Positions 23,778 through 33,180 of a stretch of DNA of 64,000 nucleotides are shown piece by piece. Below the pieces are notes generated by a model, which made no database searches, had not been told where the DNA came from, and saw only the letters and a program-made list of their open reading frames with translations. Position 1 is the first letter of the stretch; each line of letters begins with the position of its first letter. The position numbers and the translations under genes were made by a program. This DNA is from JALHUB01 sp963719465 (GTDB lineage: Bacteria > Chloroflexota > Dehalococcoidia > DSTF01 > JALHUB01): positions 496,001 through 560,000 of the forward strand of contig OY970386.1 in assembly GCA_963719465.1 (NCBI GenBank), written 5' to 3'.

Positions 23778-24466
23778 CAGCAAAAGGCGACAGGCCCTCA
23801 GGTCAGTCGCGCCTCCGGTCCAGGCGACTGTGGCTCGGCCTTGCCGGCGTGTCTCTAGTGATTGCCTTCGCCGGTTGGTCGGCCTGGGTCATCTTCGGCG
23901 GCGACGGCAGCGAGAACGGCCCATCGGGCGTGCAAGTCGCCGCCGCCTCTACGCCGACGCCCGCCTCAAAGCCGCCGCAGGCCCCGGTTGAACAGCCGCT
24001 GCCCGTGCGCCTCGTCATCCCGAAGATCGGTGTCGATGCGCCGGTAAGCGTAAAAACGGTCGGAGCCAACGGCGTAATGCAGCCGCCCAACGGCCCGGAG
24101 GACGTCGCCTGGTACGACTTCTCGGCCAGGCCCGGCAGCGGCGGAAACGCCGTCTTCTCCGCCCATCTCGACTACCACGACTACGGGCCGGCCGTCTTCT
24201 GGCGGCTGAAGGAGCTCAAGAAGGGCGACGCCGTCGAGGTGCTCCTCGTCGACGGCAGCGTCCGCGAATACCAGGTGGTTCTCAGCGTCACTTATCCCGC
24301 TACATCGGCGCCCGTGCAGGAAATAGTCGGCGCCACGAGCAGCGAGATGGTGACGCTGATCACGTGCGCCGGCACCTTCGATGAAGCGTCGCGCCAGTAC
24401 GACCAGCGTCTCATCGTCCGTGCCGTGCCCGCCGCCGACGCGGCGGAACGCGCAGTAGCAGGCTAG
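23774..24466 (+). CDS. Class E/F-type sortase
   Basis: A 230-residue membrane-anchored cysteine transpeptidase. An N-terminal span lies at about 19-41, then a Pro-rich linker. The sortase barrel carries His131 (FSAHLDYH), Cys198 (TLITCAGTF) and Arg212 (YDQRLIVRA), the complete catalytic triad. The IPKIGVDAPV start and the ITCAGTFD context resemble class F enzymes of Actinobacteria and Chloroflexota. The next gene encodes an LPATG protein, its likely substrate. Translation is coupled to the BY-kinase gene. Confidence 0.9.
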   Translation: MTAKGDRPSGQSRLRSRRLWLGLAGVSLVIAFAGWSAWVIFGGDGSENGPSGVQVAAASTPTPASKPPQAPVEQPLPVRLVIPKIGVDAPVSVKTVGANGVMQPPNGPEDVAWYDFSARPGSGGNAVFSAHLDYHDYGPAVFWRLKELKKGDAVEVLLVDGSVREYQVVLSVTYPATSAPVQEIVGATSSEMVTLITCAGTFDEASRQYDQRLIVRAVPAADAAERAVAG

Positions 24467-24522
24467 GAATCGGTCAAGTCTCGCGTTTTAGGTGAAGCGC
24501 GAGGGAAAAAGGAGGAAACAAG

Positions 24523-25116
24523 ATGAAGTGGACTAGCTTTGGTTGCAAGTTGACGGCGGTGCTCGCCGGCCTCCTGCTCTTCGGGATGACCGGCGGCGCG
24601 GCTCTGGCCTACCCGCCGCCGACGGGCAGCGCAACGATGACGCTGTCCGGAACCTCGCCGACGGTGGGATCGACGATCTCGGTCTCCACCACGGTCGTCA
24701 ACCAGTCGGGCATCCCCCGCTCCAACCTGGCATGCACGTTCGAGATCCTGTCCCAGCCGGGCACGGACGCCAGCATTGACACGACGCCCGTGAGGACCGA
24801 TCTGCAGGGGACCGCAACGGCCTCCCTCATGGTCGGCTCGACGCCGGGCGCGCTCGTCGTCGGCGCGACCTGCGGTGAGGTCACGAGCCAGGTAGAAGTG
24901 GAGGTCACGGGTACGGCTGCGGCGCCGGCGGCGCCTGAACTGCCTGCCGCTCCGGCAGCCGCGCCTGCCCCGGCCGCAAGCCTCAACCTGCCAGCAACCG
25001 GTACCGGACCGGCCGAAACGGCGCCTTCCGGCCTGCTCATGGCCTTGCTCGCCGGCGGGTTGCTCTTCGTCGGCTTCGGCTCGGCGGTGCGGATTGTCTC
25101 AAGGCGCAGTCGATAG
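24523..25116 (+). CDS. LPXTG-type cell-surface protein (probable sortase substrate)
   Basis: A 197-residue protein with a signal peptide (residues ~1-29), an Ig-like beta domain (about 36-130; two Cys at 71 and 117 may form a disulfide) and an Ala/Pro linker. The full sorting signal is LPATG at 156-160, a hydrophobic segment at ~169-190 and the tail RRSR. The ribosome site AAGGAGG is strong. Sitting 56 nt after a sortase gene, it is the obvious substrate. The role of the exposed domain is unknown; adhesion or wall structure would fit. Confidence 0.85.
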   Translation: MKWTSFGCKLTAVLAGLLLFGMTGGAALAYPPPTGSATMTLSGTSPTVGSTISVSTTVVNQSGIPRSNLACTFEILSQPGTDASIDTTPVRTDLQGTATASLMVGSTPGALVVGATCGEVTSQVEVEVTGTAAAPAAPELPAAPAAAPAPAASLNLPATGTGPAETAPSGLLMALLAGGLLFVGFGSAVRIVSRRSR

Positions 25117-25197
25117 CAACAACGCCTGCGTGCTGAACGGGACTGCCGACCAGCCGTCGGCAGACGGGGCAGACCCACAAAACCGAATAGAGAGAAC

Positions 25198-27126
25198 GTG
25201 AGACTGAAGAAGCCATGGCCCGGTCCGGCGCTGGCTCTCGCAGCAGTCCTCACGCTGGCGGCCGTCGCTGCTCTGGTCTGGTGGCACTACCGCCCGCTCT
25301 ATCAGAAAGCGGCGGATGCCAGGCAGCAGCTGCTTCAGGCGGAAGATACGCTGCAGCAAAAGCGGTTTGACGCTAGCGAAGACGAGCTGGCGGCGACCCA
25401 ACGCCAGCTGGAGACGGCTGCAGAGGAGTTTCGCTCCTGCCAGAGCGCTCTCCGCCACGATCCGCTGGCCCGGCTCGCGGAGCGTTTGCCGTGGCTTGGT
25501 CACCAGGCTTCGACGGCCGAAGAAGTCCTCGCCATGGGCAGGGATGCCAGCGATATCGGTCTGGCAGGAGTCGCCGTTGCCGAAGACTATCGCGCCGTGC
25601 GCGAGACATCTGACGGGAATACGAGTGAGAAGACTATGGATCTTCTCAACAGAGTGAAACCGCACATGCAGCAGGTCAGCGCCGGTCTCGACGCCTTGTT
25701 AGCCGTGCGCCGCACCGTCGGCGACAACGGCCTCGTGTCGCCGCTTCATGATGCCATCAACCAGGTCGACGAACATACCGGCGAAGTCGCAAACCTGGTG
25801 CAGACGTACGACCAGGCGGCTGCCTTCTTGCCCGACTTTCTCGGCTACGACGGCCCGCGCACCTACCTTGTCCTCGCCCAGAACAACGCGGAGCTCCTGC
25901 CTACGGGCGGGCTCATCTCTGTCTACGGCGTCGTCACGCTCGACCAGGGTCACGTGAAAGAGATGTCATTCGACGACGCCGTCGCCTTCAACGACCGTTG
26001 GCGGGCGACCTCGCACGAGTACGTGCAGCCGCCGACTCCGCTGAAGGATTACCTGCTCAAGGACTGGAGCTGGGGGCTGGACCTCGCCAACTGGTCGCCG
26101 GACTTCCCGACTGCCGCGCAGCAGGCGGAAGTCTTCTACCAGAAGGGCGGCGGCGGCCCGGTCGACGGCGTCATCGGCATCAACGTCACGACGCTGCAAC
26201 AGCTGCTGGACGTGACCGGACCCGTCGAAGTCAGCGAGTACGGCGTCACCGTCGACCAATCGAACGTCATGGACACCACGGAGGCGCTGACCCGCACCGC
26301 GCTCGAGCCGGGAAGCGATCGCAAGGCCTTCGCAGCCTACCTGGCGGAGGAGATGCTCCATCGCCTCATGAGCCTGCCTTCGTCGCAGTGGAGCCCCCTG
26401 CTCGACACCGTCCAGAAGCTGCGCGACAGCAAGACCGTGCTCTTCTACTCGTTCGACCCAGCAGTCGAATCGCTTACGCAGAGCATGGGGCTGGACGGGG
26501 CGCTCCAGGGCCGGCCCGGCGACTACCTGATGCCCGTCGAAGCCAGCGTCAACAGCACCAAGCTGAACATCGCCATCGACAAGCGGATGCAGATGCAGGT
26601 GGCGCTCGATGAGCTCGGCGACGCCCACAGCACCGTCACTTTCGACTATCAAAACGACCTGACCGCCTGGGAACAGGGCCGCGACCCGACGCTCGTCTCC
26701 CGGCTCATGCTGGACGGCCTGTACGGCGGCTACTTGCGCCTCTTCACCGACGGCTCGAGCCGGCTGCAGGACGTGGCGCTCGACGGGACGAGCGCTGGCG
26801 CCCAGGAGATATCAACGGAAGACGGCAAGAGCGTCTTCGGCCGTTTCTTCAGCCTGCCGAAAGACGCCCATCGGGAAGTAACGTTCCAGTACGTCACGCC
26901 CGCTATAGCCAGCGTCGGCGTGAAAACGTCGCAGTACAGCCTGTTCATCCAGAAGCAGCCCGGCACCGGCGATATTCCGCTTTCGCTCACCCTATCGCTG
27001 CCGGACGGCGCCAAGCCGCTGTCCTTGCAGCTCGACGGCAAGCCGGTGGGCGGCAGCGACCTGGAATTGCAAACAGACCTTTCTCAGGATCGTGAGATCG
27101 TCCTTACTTATGAGACCGCGGGGTAG
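25198..27126 (+). CDS. DUF4012 family membrane-anchored protein
   Basis: A 642-residue protein with an N-terminal membrane span (about 8-27) and a short coiled region (QLLQAEDTLQQKRFDASEDEL). The DUF4012 domain is recognisable by GPRTYLVLAQNNAELLPTGG and by GVIGINVTTLQQLLDVTGPV. GTG 25198 is the start. DUF4012 proteins recur in Gram-positive-type polysaccharide loci and show distant likeness to LytR-CpsA-Psr ligases. A part in attaching glycan to the wall is an inference. It sits between the sortase pair and the heptose genes. Confidence 0.82.
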   Translation: MRLKKPWPGPALALAAVLTLAAVAALVWWHYRPLYQKAADARQQLLQAEDTLQQKRFDASEDELAATQRQLETAAEEFRSCQSALRHDPLARLAERLPWLGHQASTAEEVLAMGRDASDIGLAGVAVAEDYRAVRETSDGNTSEKTMDLLNRVKPHMQQVSAGLDALLAVRRTVGDNGLVSPLHDAINQVDEHTGEVANLVQTYDQAAAFLPDFLGYDGPRTYLVLAQNNAELLPTGGLISVYGVVTLDQGHVKEMSFDDAVAFNDRWRATSHEYVQPPTPLKDYLLKDWSWGLDLANWSPDFPTAAQQAEVFYQKGGGGPVDGVIGINVTTLQQLLDVTGPVEVSEYGVTVDQSNVMDTTEALTRTALEPGSDRKAFAAYLAEEMLHRLMSLPSSQWSPLLDTVQKLRDSKTVLFYSFDPAVESLTQSMGLDGALQGRPGDYLMPVEASVNSTKLNIAIDKRMQMQVALDELGDAHSTVTFDYQNDLTAWEQGRDPTLVSRLMLDGLYGGYLRLFTDGSSRLQDVALDGTSAGAQEISTEDGKSVFGRFFSLPKDAHREVTFQYVTPAIASVGVKTSQYSLFIQKQPGTGDIPLSLTLSLPDGAKPLSLQLDGKPVGGSDLELQTDLSQDREIVLTYETAG

Positions 27127-27131
27127 GCGAA

Positions 27132-27737
27132 TTGAACGAATCAACGCGACCGGCGAAAGACGGGTCTTCGCGGCCGACCATGTTCCTGGACCGTGACGGC
27201 GTCGTCAACCGCAACCGCCATGATTATGTGAAGTGCTGGCAGGAGTTCGAGTTCCTGCCCGGCGCCCTCGAAGCGCTCCGCCTGCTGGCGAAACGAAACG
27301 TGCGCGTCGTCATCGTTACGAACCAGTCGTCAGTAGGCCGCGGGATCATCAGCCATGAAACGCTGGAGGCGATTCATCAGCGCATGACGGCCGAGGTCGA
27401 AGCCAACGGCGGCCGCATCGACGCCATCCTCTGCTGCCCGCACGCTCCCAACGCCGGCTGCGGCTGTCGCAAGCCACGGCCGGGCCTGATTCTCGACGCC
27501 ATACGCCGCTTCCGCATCGATCCGCGGTCAGCCTGCTTCGTCGGTGACAGCCTCGGCGACCTCAGAGCGGCGAGAGCGGCCGGCATTCCTTTCGTCATGG
27601 TCCTTTCCGGCAGAGAACGTCCGCCCTCCGGGAAGCGAGGCGACGCGCATTCCCCCCACTGGGTCGCGCCCGACCTGAAGGCCGCCGCCCGCTGGTTCGT
27701 CGACCGCAGCGACTGGGAGGAGGAGAAGGCGGCATGA
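27132..27737 (+). CDS. gmhB: D-glycero-D-manno-heptose 1,7-bisphosphate phosphatase (HAD family)
   Basis: A 201-residue HAD hydrolase that removes the C7 phosphate of heptose bisphosphate. Motif I is MFLDRDGVVNRN, motif II VIVTNQSSVGRG and motif IV VGDSLGDLRAA. The zinc loop CPHAPNAGCGCRKPRPG is diagnostic for GmhB-type enzymes. TTG 27132 is the likely start, with MFLDRDG following after a polar stretch. It overlaps the nucleotidyltransferase gene by 4 nt (ATGA). Confidence 0.88.
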   Translation: MNESTRPAKDGSSRPTMFLDRDGVVNRNRHDYVKCWQEFEFLPGALEALRLLAKRNVRVVIVTNQSSVGRGIISHETLEAIHQRMTAEVEANGGRIDAILCCPHAPNAGCGCRKPRPGLILDAIRRFRIDPRSACFVGDSLGDLRAARAAGIPFVMVLSGRERPPSGKRGDAHSPHWVAPDLKAAARWFVDRSDWEEEKAA

Positions 27738-28481
27738 AGGCGATGATCCTGGCAGCCGGCGAAGGCAAGCGATTGCGGTCCCTGACCGAAAGCATCCCAA
27801 AACCGATGCTGCCGCTGGCCGGCCAGCCGCTGATCGATTACCTGGTAATGCTGCTCGCCGCTCACAACGTCAAGAGAGATCGCCGTCAACCTGCACCATC
27901 GTCCGGAGGCGATCCGCAGCCACCTGGGCGACGGCTCGCGCCTGGGCGTGCGCATCACCTACTCCCACGAGGAGACGCTGCTTGGCTCCGCCGGCGCCGT
28001 CAAGAAGCTGGAGCCGTTCTTCAACGGGGCCTTCTTCGTCCTCTACGGCGACGTGCTCACCGACATCGACCTCACCGACCTCGCTGCCCGCCATCGAGCT
28101 CGCCGCGCGGTCCTGACGATGGCCGTGTATGAGACCGACGAGCCGGAGCGCTGCGGCATCGCGGAGACGGACGCCGATGGCTTCGTGCGGCGCTTCCGCG
28201 AGAAGCCCCTGCCGGGCGAGACGTCGTCGCTCCTGGCGAACGCCGGCGTTTTCGTCGTCGAACCGTCCGTGCTGCGCTTCATTCCACCGCACTCATTCTT
28301 CGATTTCGGCGAGCACCTCGTTCCCCTCCTGCTGGAGCGGGGCGAACCGGTCCTCGCCTGCACGAGCGACAGCTACTTCCTGGACATCGGCTCTCCCGAA
28401 CGCTACCGGCAGGCCGAGCGCGACGTGGCGGCTGGGAAAGCCAGCGTTCATCGTTCATTCGCCGGAGTCAATACTCGCTGA
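27734..28481 (+). CDS. hddC: Heptose-1-phosphate guanylyltransferase-like nucleotidyltransferase (frameshifted)
   Basis: Sugar-phosphate nucleotidyltransferase with N-terminal signature MILAAGEGKRLRSLTESIPKPMLP. After AAHNVK the frame changes by +1 near 27875 (extra A). It continues as EIAVNLHHRPEAI, then SHEETLLGSAGAVKKL and FVLYGDVLTDIDL, to TGA 28481. Repaired length is ~248 residues, normal for HddC/RmlA-like transferases. The position between GmhB and a HddA-like kinase supports GDP-D-glycero-alpha-D-manno-heptose formation. A mannose-1-phosphate guanylyltransferase is the alternative. Confidence 0.75.
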
Positions 28482-28484
28482 TCA

Positions 28485-29564
28485 ATGGAGAAAACGCAGA
28501 TGCTACTGGTACGAGCGCCCCTGAGAATCAGTTTCGCCGGCGGCGGCACCGACATGGAGGAGTACTACACGCTCCACGACGGCATGGTAGTCAGCGCCGC
28601 CATCGACAAGTACTTCTACGCCTTTCTCAACCCCAGCGGCGGGGAAGGAGTCCAGATCGGCTCCTCCGACTATCGCTGCTTCTACCGCTGGCAGGGCGAG
28701 GAAGAGCCGATCTGGGACGGCGACCTCCGCCTGCCGCGGGCCATCCTGCGCGAGTACGGCGTCAGCGACGGCCTATCGGTATTCCTAGCCTCTGAGATCC
28801 CGCCCGGCACCGGCCTGGGCTCCTCCAGCACCGTCGCTGTGGCGCTCACGAAAGCGTTCAGCACGCTTGTCGGACAGCGCCTGAGCGCGGCCGAAGTGGC
28901 GGAAAAGGCCTATTCCATCGAAAGCGGCCAGATCGGCAGCCCCTGCGGACGGCAAGACCACTACGCCGCCGCTCTTGGCGGCCTCAACGCCATCTACTTC
29001 GGAAAAGACGGTGTTCGCGCGTCACCCCTTCGAATCGATGCGACCACTCGCGAGCGATTGCGCGAGCGATTGCTTCTCTTCTTCCTCGGTTCATCCCGGA
29101 GCGCCGCTGACATCCTCAATGAGCAACGCCAGGGTGCCCGCGAGGGCAACGCAACCGTCGTCGAGGCCATGCACCATCTGAAGGAGGCCGCCGCGGAGAC
29201 GAACGAAGCCCTGGAAAGCGGTGACCTGCCGCGCCTCGGAAAGATCCTGCGCCAATCGTGGGAGCAGAAGAAGCGGCTGGCCCGAGGCGTCACGAACCCC
29301 CGCATCGACAAAGTCTACCAGCGGGCGATGGACAGCGGCGCTACGGGCGGCAAGGTCGCCGGCGCCGGCGGTGGAGGATTCCTCCTCCTCTACTGCGAGC
29401 CGGCCTTCCGCGAAAGAGTCTGCGCCGAGATGGAAGCGCTCGGCCTGTACCGGATGGACTTTCAGTTTGATATGGGAGGCGCCAAGGTGCTCATCAATTC
29501 CGGCGCCCACCAAGAGTACTCAACGCCGCTGCCCGTCGAGGCAGGTTTGAGGATTCATGGCTAA
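28485..29564 (+). CDS. hddA: D-glycero-alpha-D-manno-heptose 7-phosphate kinase (GHMP family)
   Basis: A 359-residue GHMP kinase that phosphorylates C1 of heptose 7-phosphate in the GDP-heptose branch. The N-terminus RAPLRISFAGGGTDMEEYY is the HddA/FucK-like hallmark, the ATP loop is PPGTGLGSSSTVAVAL, and motif 3 is KVAGAGGGGFLLLYC. It starts 4 nt after the nucleotidyltransferase gene and overlaps the next gene by 8 nt, so it lies in a tight heptose operon. A fucokinase-type activity is less likely given the gmhA and gmhB neighbours. Confidence 0.85.
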   Translation: MEKTQMLLVRAPLRISFAGGGTDMEEYYTLHDGMVVSAAIDKYFYAFLNPSGGEGVQIGSSDYRCFYRWQGEEEPIWDGDLRLPRAILREYGVSDGLSVFLASEIPPGTGLGSSSTVAVALTKAFSTLVGQRLSAAEVAEKAYSIESGQIGSPCGRQDHYAAALGGLNAIYFGKDGVRASPLRIDATTRERLRERLLLFFLGSSRSAADILNEQRQGAREGNATVVEAMHHLKEAAAETNEALESGDLPRLGKILRQSWEQKKRLARGVTNPRIDKVYQRAMDSGATGGKVAGAGGGGFLLLYCEPAFRERVCAEMEALGLYRMDFQFDMGGAKVLINSGAHQEYSTPLPVEAGLRIHG

Positions 29565-30987
29565 GAGCTCACGTCTGCTGGTCCTGGGGCTAGTCCTTGC
29601 CGACCTGCTGATGCTCGCCGCCGCTGGCGGGCTCAGCTTCGCCTTACGCTACGACAGCGCCTTCTGGCCTAAGGACGGCGGCCTCACGCAGGCGACGCTC
29701 ATCTTCGCTGCCCTGGCCGCGTTCATCTTCATGCTGCTCTTCGCGCGCAACCGCCTCTACGACACGGAGACGTTGTTCGCCGGCCACCGAGAGTACGCCG
29801 CCGTCGTCAAAGCCGCAACCTACGGCATCGCTGCCGTTCTTATCCTGGCGTTCCTGACCAACGAGCCGATCTCTCGGGGAGCGCTGGTCCTGTTCTGGCT
29901 GCTGGCGGTCGCGTTTGTCGGCGTCTCCCGCTTCCTTATCCGCCGGCTGGTGTACCGACTGCGAAGAGCAGGCCTGTTCATCCGCAACTGGCTGGTCGTC
30001 GGCACCGATGAGCATGCTATCGCCGTTGCCAGGCATCTCAATTGGCCCACCGCGACCGGCATTCAGATCGTCGGCTTTCTCGACGACTACCGCCCGGTGG
30101 GCAGCTTCGTGGTCGACGGTCTACGCGTCCTCGGCGATCCTCGCGCCGTTCGGGAGGTCGCTCGCAGCCATGGCGTCGCCACGCTTCTCGTAATCGCTCC
30201 CGCCATTAGCTGGGAGAGCTATCGCGACCTTCTGGAGCTGGCTGCCGAGAACACGGGCATCCGCATCCAGCTTGCGCCCGGATTGCAGCATCTCGTCGCC
30301 ACCGGCGCAGAGATGACCGACAGCGGCTTCCTGCCCCTCGTCAGGCTCCAGCTCCTGCGCATCACCGGCTTCGACGCCGTCTTGAAGCGCGCGCTCAACG
30401 TCCTAGTCTCATCGCTCCTCCTGGTGCTCCTGGCGCCTGAGTGCCTCCTCTGCTGGTTCGCCGCTCAGATCGACGGCTGCGGCCCGACGCTCGCGCGCGA
30501 GCCCGTCATCGGGCGCTACGGGCGGTTCAACCTGCTGACGATCGCCGCTCCCCTCGGCTCAGCCCCCGAGCACTGGCCGGAGCGCTGGGCCTGGCACTGC
30601 CGACGCGCCGTCGCCGTCGGCCGGCCGGGAAAGCTGCCGAACGTCGTCAACGTCATCGCCGGCCGGATGAGCCTGGTCGGTCCACGCGCCGTCGCCGAGT
30701 CGGAAGCCGGCATCGGTCATCCCTGGGTGCGCAACCTGCTTCTCGTCCGCCCCGGCCTCACCGGCCCGGCCGCCGACGCCTCGCGGCAGGACGGCGTGGA
30801 GCAGCAGACCCTCAAGGACATCGCCTACGTGCGCGACTACTCCATCTGGCTTGACCTGCGCCTCATGTTCGCCTCCGTCAAGCGGATGCTTCGTCGCGAA
30901 GACAGTCTGCCCTCGTCTTACACCGTTACCCAGCCGGACAAGAAAGAAGTCAGCGTTAAGACAAGAGCCGCCGGGAGAATGCCATGA
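29557..30987 (+). CDS. WbaP/WcaJ-like polyprenyl-phosphate sugar-phosphotransferase homologue with degenerate catalytic domain
   Basis: A 476-residue protein with four or five N-terminal spans (about 5-125), a Rossmann-like CoA_binding_3 region (NWLVVGTDEHAI) and a C-terminal bacterial-sugar-transferase domain. The domain ends normally (GRMSLVGPRAVAESE, VRPGLTGPA, YVRDYSIWLDLRLM). However, the catalytic SLDELPQ segment reads GKLPNVVNV, so the Asp-Glu dyad is gone. The K-R-T substrate motif is also unrecognisable. It is probably not an active phosphoglycosyl transferase. An intact small version exists at 47506. It lies between hddA and gmhA, overlapping both. Confidence 0.75.
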   Translation: MAKSSRLLVLGLVLADLLMLAAAGGLSFALRYDSAFWPKDGGLTQATLIFAALAAFIFMLLFARNRLYDTETLFAGHREYAAVVKAATYGIAAVLILAFLTNEPISRGALVLFWLLAVAFVGVSRFLIRRLVYRLRRAGLFIRNWLVVGTDEHAIAVARHLNWPTATGIQIVGFLDDYRPVGSFVVDGLRVLGDPRAVREVARSHGVATLLVIAPAISWESYRDLLELAAENTGIRIQLAPGLQHLVATGAEMTDSGFLPLVRLQLLRITGFDAVLKRALNVLVSSLLLVLLAPECLLCWFAAQIDGCGPTLAREPVIGRYGRFNLLTIAAPLGSAPEHWPERWAWHCRRAVAVGRPGKLPNVVNVIAGRMSLVGPRAVAESEAGIGHPWVRNLLLVRPGLTGPAADASRQDGVEQQTLKDIAYVRDYSIWLDLRLMFASVKRMLRREDSLPSSYTVTQPDKKEVSVKTRAAGRMP

Positions 30988-31685
30988 AGCCAATACGACT
31001 CGCCGACCACCGAGCGAAACGAGCGACGGGCAGTGGAGGCAAGTTGCCAATCGCCTCGCCGCGGGCCGAGTGCCTCCTCCTGCTCGAGGACTACTTGCAG
31101 CAAGTGCGTGACGCGCTCGAACTGCTGCCCCTGGTCGAGGCGGCCGGAGTCGCGGAACAGTTGCTTCGCGCGAGAGACGAAAACAGGACCGTCTACGTCC
31201 TCGGCAACGGTGGCAGCGCCGCCACCGCCAGCCACGCCGCGACCGACTGGCTCAAGCCCAGCCGCGGCGACAGCCTTGGCGGCGTGAGCACGGTCTCGCT
31301 GGTCGACAACGTCGCTCTGCTCACAGCCTGGGCCAACGACACCTCCTTCGAGAACGTCTTCGCCGCTCAATTGGAGTCGCTCCTCCAGCCCGGCGACGTG
31401 GTGATCGCGATTTCGGGGAGCGGCAACTCCCCCAACGTCCTTCGCGCCATCCGCACGGCGCGACAGGCGGGAGCCCTCACGATCGGCCTCACCGGCTTCA
31501 ACGGCGGCGCTCTCAGCCGACTGGTCGATATCAGCGTCGTCATCCCCTGCGATACGCAAGGAATGATCGAAAACGTCCACATGATGCTCGTTCACGCTCT
31601 CACAGTTGTCCTGAAGCAAGCAGGCGGGGTTTCGACAAGGAGTGAGTTCGATGAAACTGACACGGTCCGAAGTACCGCGGGTTGA
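30984..31685 (+). CDS. gmhA: Phosphoheptose isomerase (SIS domain)
   Basis: A 233-residue isomerase converting sedoheptulose 7-phosphate to D-glycero-D-manno-heptose 7-phosphate, the first step of both heptose branches. SIS motifs: VYVLGNGGSAATASHAATDW, VIAISGSGNSPNVLRA and GLTGFNGGALSRL. Typical GmhA residues are the ENVFAAQLESLL stretch and the late IENVHMMLVHAL. A ~30-residue N-terminal extension precedes the domain. The start overlaps the previous gene by 4 nt, and its last codons overlap the dehydrogenase gene. Confidence 0.88.
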   Translation: MKPIRLADHRAKRATGSGGKLPIASPRAECLLLLEDYLQQVRDALELLPLVEAAGVAEQLLRARDENRTVYVLGNGGSAATASHAATDWLKPSRGDSLGGVSTVSLVDNVALLTAWANDTSFENVFAAQLESLLQPGDVVIAISGSGNSPNVLRAIRTARQAGALTIGLTGFNGGALSRLVDISVVIPCDTQGMIENVHMMLVHALTVVLKQAGGVSTRSEFDETDTVRSTAG

Positions 31686-33100
31686 AGGCTGGGACGACCT
31701 GCGAGACGCTCGAAACGGCCCTCCGCGTCGCATCTGCATCATCGGCTGCGGCTACGTCGGTCTGGCGAATGCCTGCGGCTTTGTCGGCCGAGGGCACGAA
31801 GTCGTAGGCGTTGAGCGCGATCCAGCCCGCCTTGCCGCCCTCTGTTCCGGCCGCGTTCCCTTCTACGAGCCGGGGCTGGAGGAAAAGCTAGCTGAGAATG
31901 TGGCCGCGGGGCGTCTGTCCTTCACCGGCGACTGCTCCGAGGGGATGCGAGAACGTCGATTTCGCCTATCTCGCCGTCAGCACGCCCGTCGACGAAAGCG
32001 GGCGAGCCAACCTCAGCCACTTCTGGCAAGCAGCCTCCGACCTGGCCCATGCCGCGTCCAGCGAGCGGCCGATTGTGGTGGTGAAGAGCACCGTCCCTGT
32101 CGGCACGAGCCAGGCGCTGGGCGAGTTCCTTCGACGGGAAAGTGGCGATAGCCAGAGATGGTGCGTCGTGTCGAATCCGGAGTTCCTCGCTGAAGGCAAC
32201 GCCCTCCACGCGCTCCGTGAGTGTAACCGGATCATCCTCGGCAGCGACGACCAGTGGGCTCTGACCGAAGTGGCATCTCTCTACGCGCCCTTCCAAGTCC
32301 CCCTGATCGCCACCGACTTTGCCACCGCCGAGATGATCAAGTACGCCTCCAACGCCTTCCTCGCTGCGAAGGTATCATTTATTAATGAGACGGCCCATTT
32401 CTGCGAGCAGGTCGGCGCCGACGTCCAAACGGTGGCGCTGGGAATGGGACTCGACCCGCGAATCGGCCTCGCTTTCCTTCGACCCGGCGTCGGATTCGGC
32501 GGCAGCTGCCTCCCCAAGGATACTCGAGCGCTCGTCCGGATGGCCCGCGACCACTCGCTGCAGTTCTCTCTCGTGGAGGCCGCCCTTGAGACCAATCGCC
32601 TTCAGCGGCGCGCCGTCATCCAGCGACTCCGCGAAGCCATGGGCACCCTGGCTGACCGCCGCGTCGCCATCTGGGGCCTCGCCTTCAAGCCAAACACCTC
32701 CGACGTTCGCGAGGCCCCGGCGTGCGACGTGATTGAGATGCTCCTGGCGGAAGGGGCCGAGGTCCGCGCCTATGACCCGCAGGCGATGGATTCGATGCGG
32801 AAGCGCCAACCGTCCCTGAACTACGCCCCGGACGCCTTTGCCGCCGTCGAAGGCGCGGACGCCCTCGTGCTGCTGACGGAGTGGCAGGAGTTTCGATTAG
32901 CCGATCTGGCAGCGGTCCGCCGCCGCATGCGCGGCAACATCGTCTTCGACGGCCGCTTCATGTGGGAGAAAGAGGACGTTGAAGAAGCCGGCCTGACCTA
33001 CATCACAGTTGCCGGCGTCTCTCAGCGAAGGGCCGGCGCCGTCGTTCGGCGCGTCGCCGAATCCGCCGCCGAAGCGGAGCGCCTGGAGAGGGCCGCTTGA
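31651..33100 (+). CDS. UDP-glucose/GDP-mannose-type nucleotide sugar 6-dehydrogenase (frameshifted)
   Basis: NAD-dependent oxidation of a nucleotide sugar to the uronate. The NAD fold ICIIGCGYVGLANACGF is in the first frame. At ~31948 (extra C in GGGATGCGAG) the frame moves by +1 and continues NVDFAYLAVSTPVDESGRAN. It then runs through the catalytic region VGFGGSCLPKDTRAL and the C-terminal UDP-binding part (WGLAFKPNTSDVREAPA) to TGA 33100. Repaired length is ~482 residues, normal for the family. ATG 31651 follows AAGGAG. Sugar specificity cannot be read from the sequence. Confidence 0.82.
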
Positions 33101-33180
33101 GCCGGAAATGACGACCACCCTCGAATCCGCAAGCGAAGAGACGTTCCGATAGTCGCCATCTGGGCACCGCAGAAGGCGTC

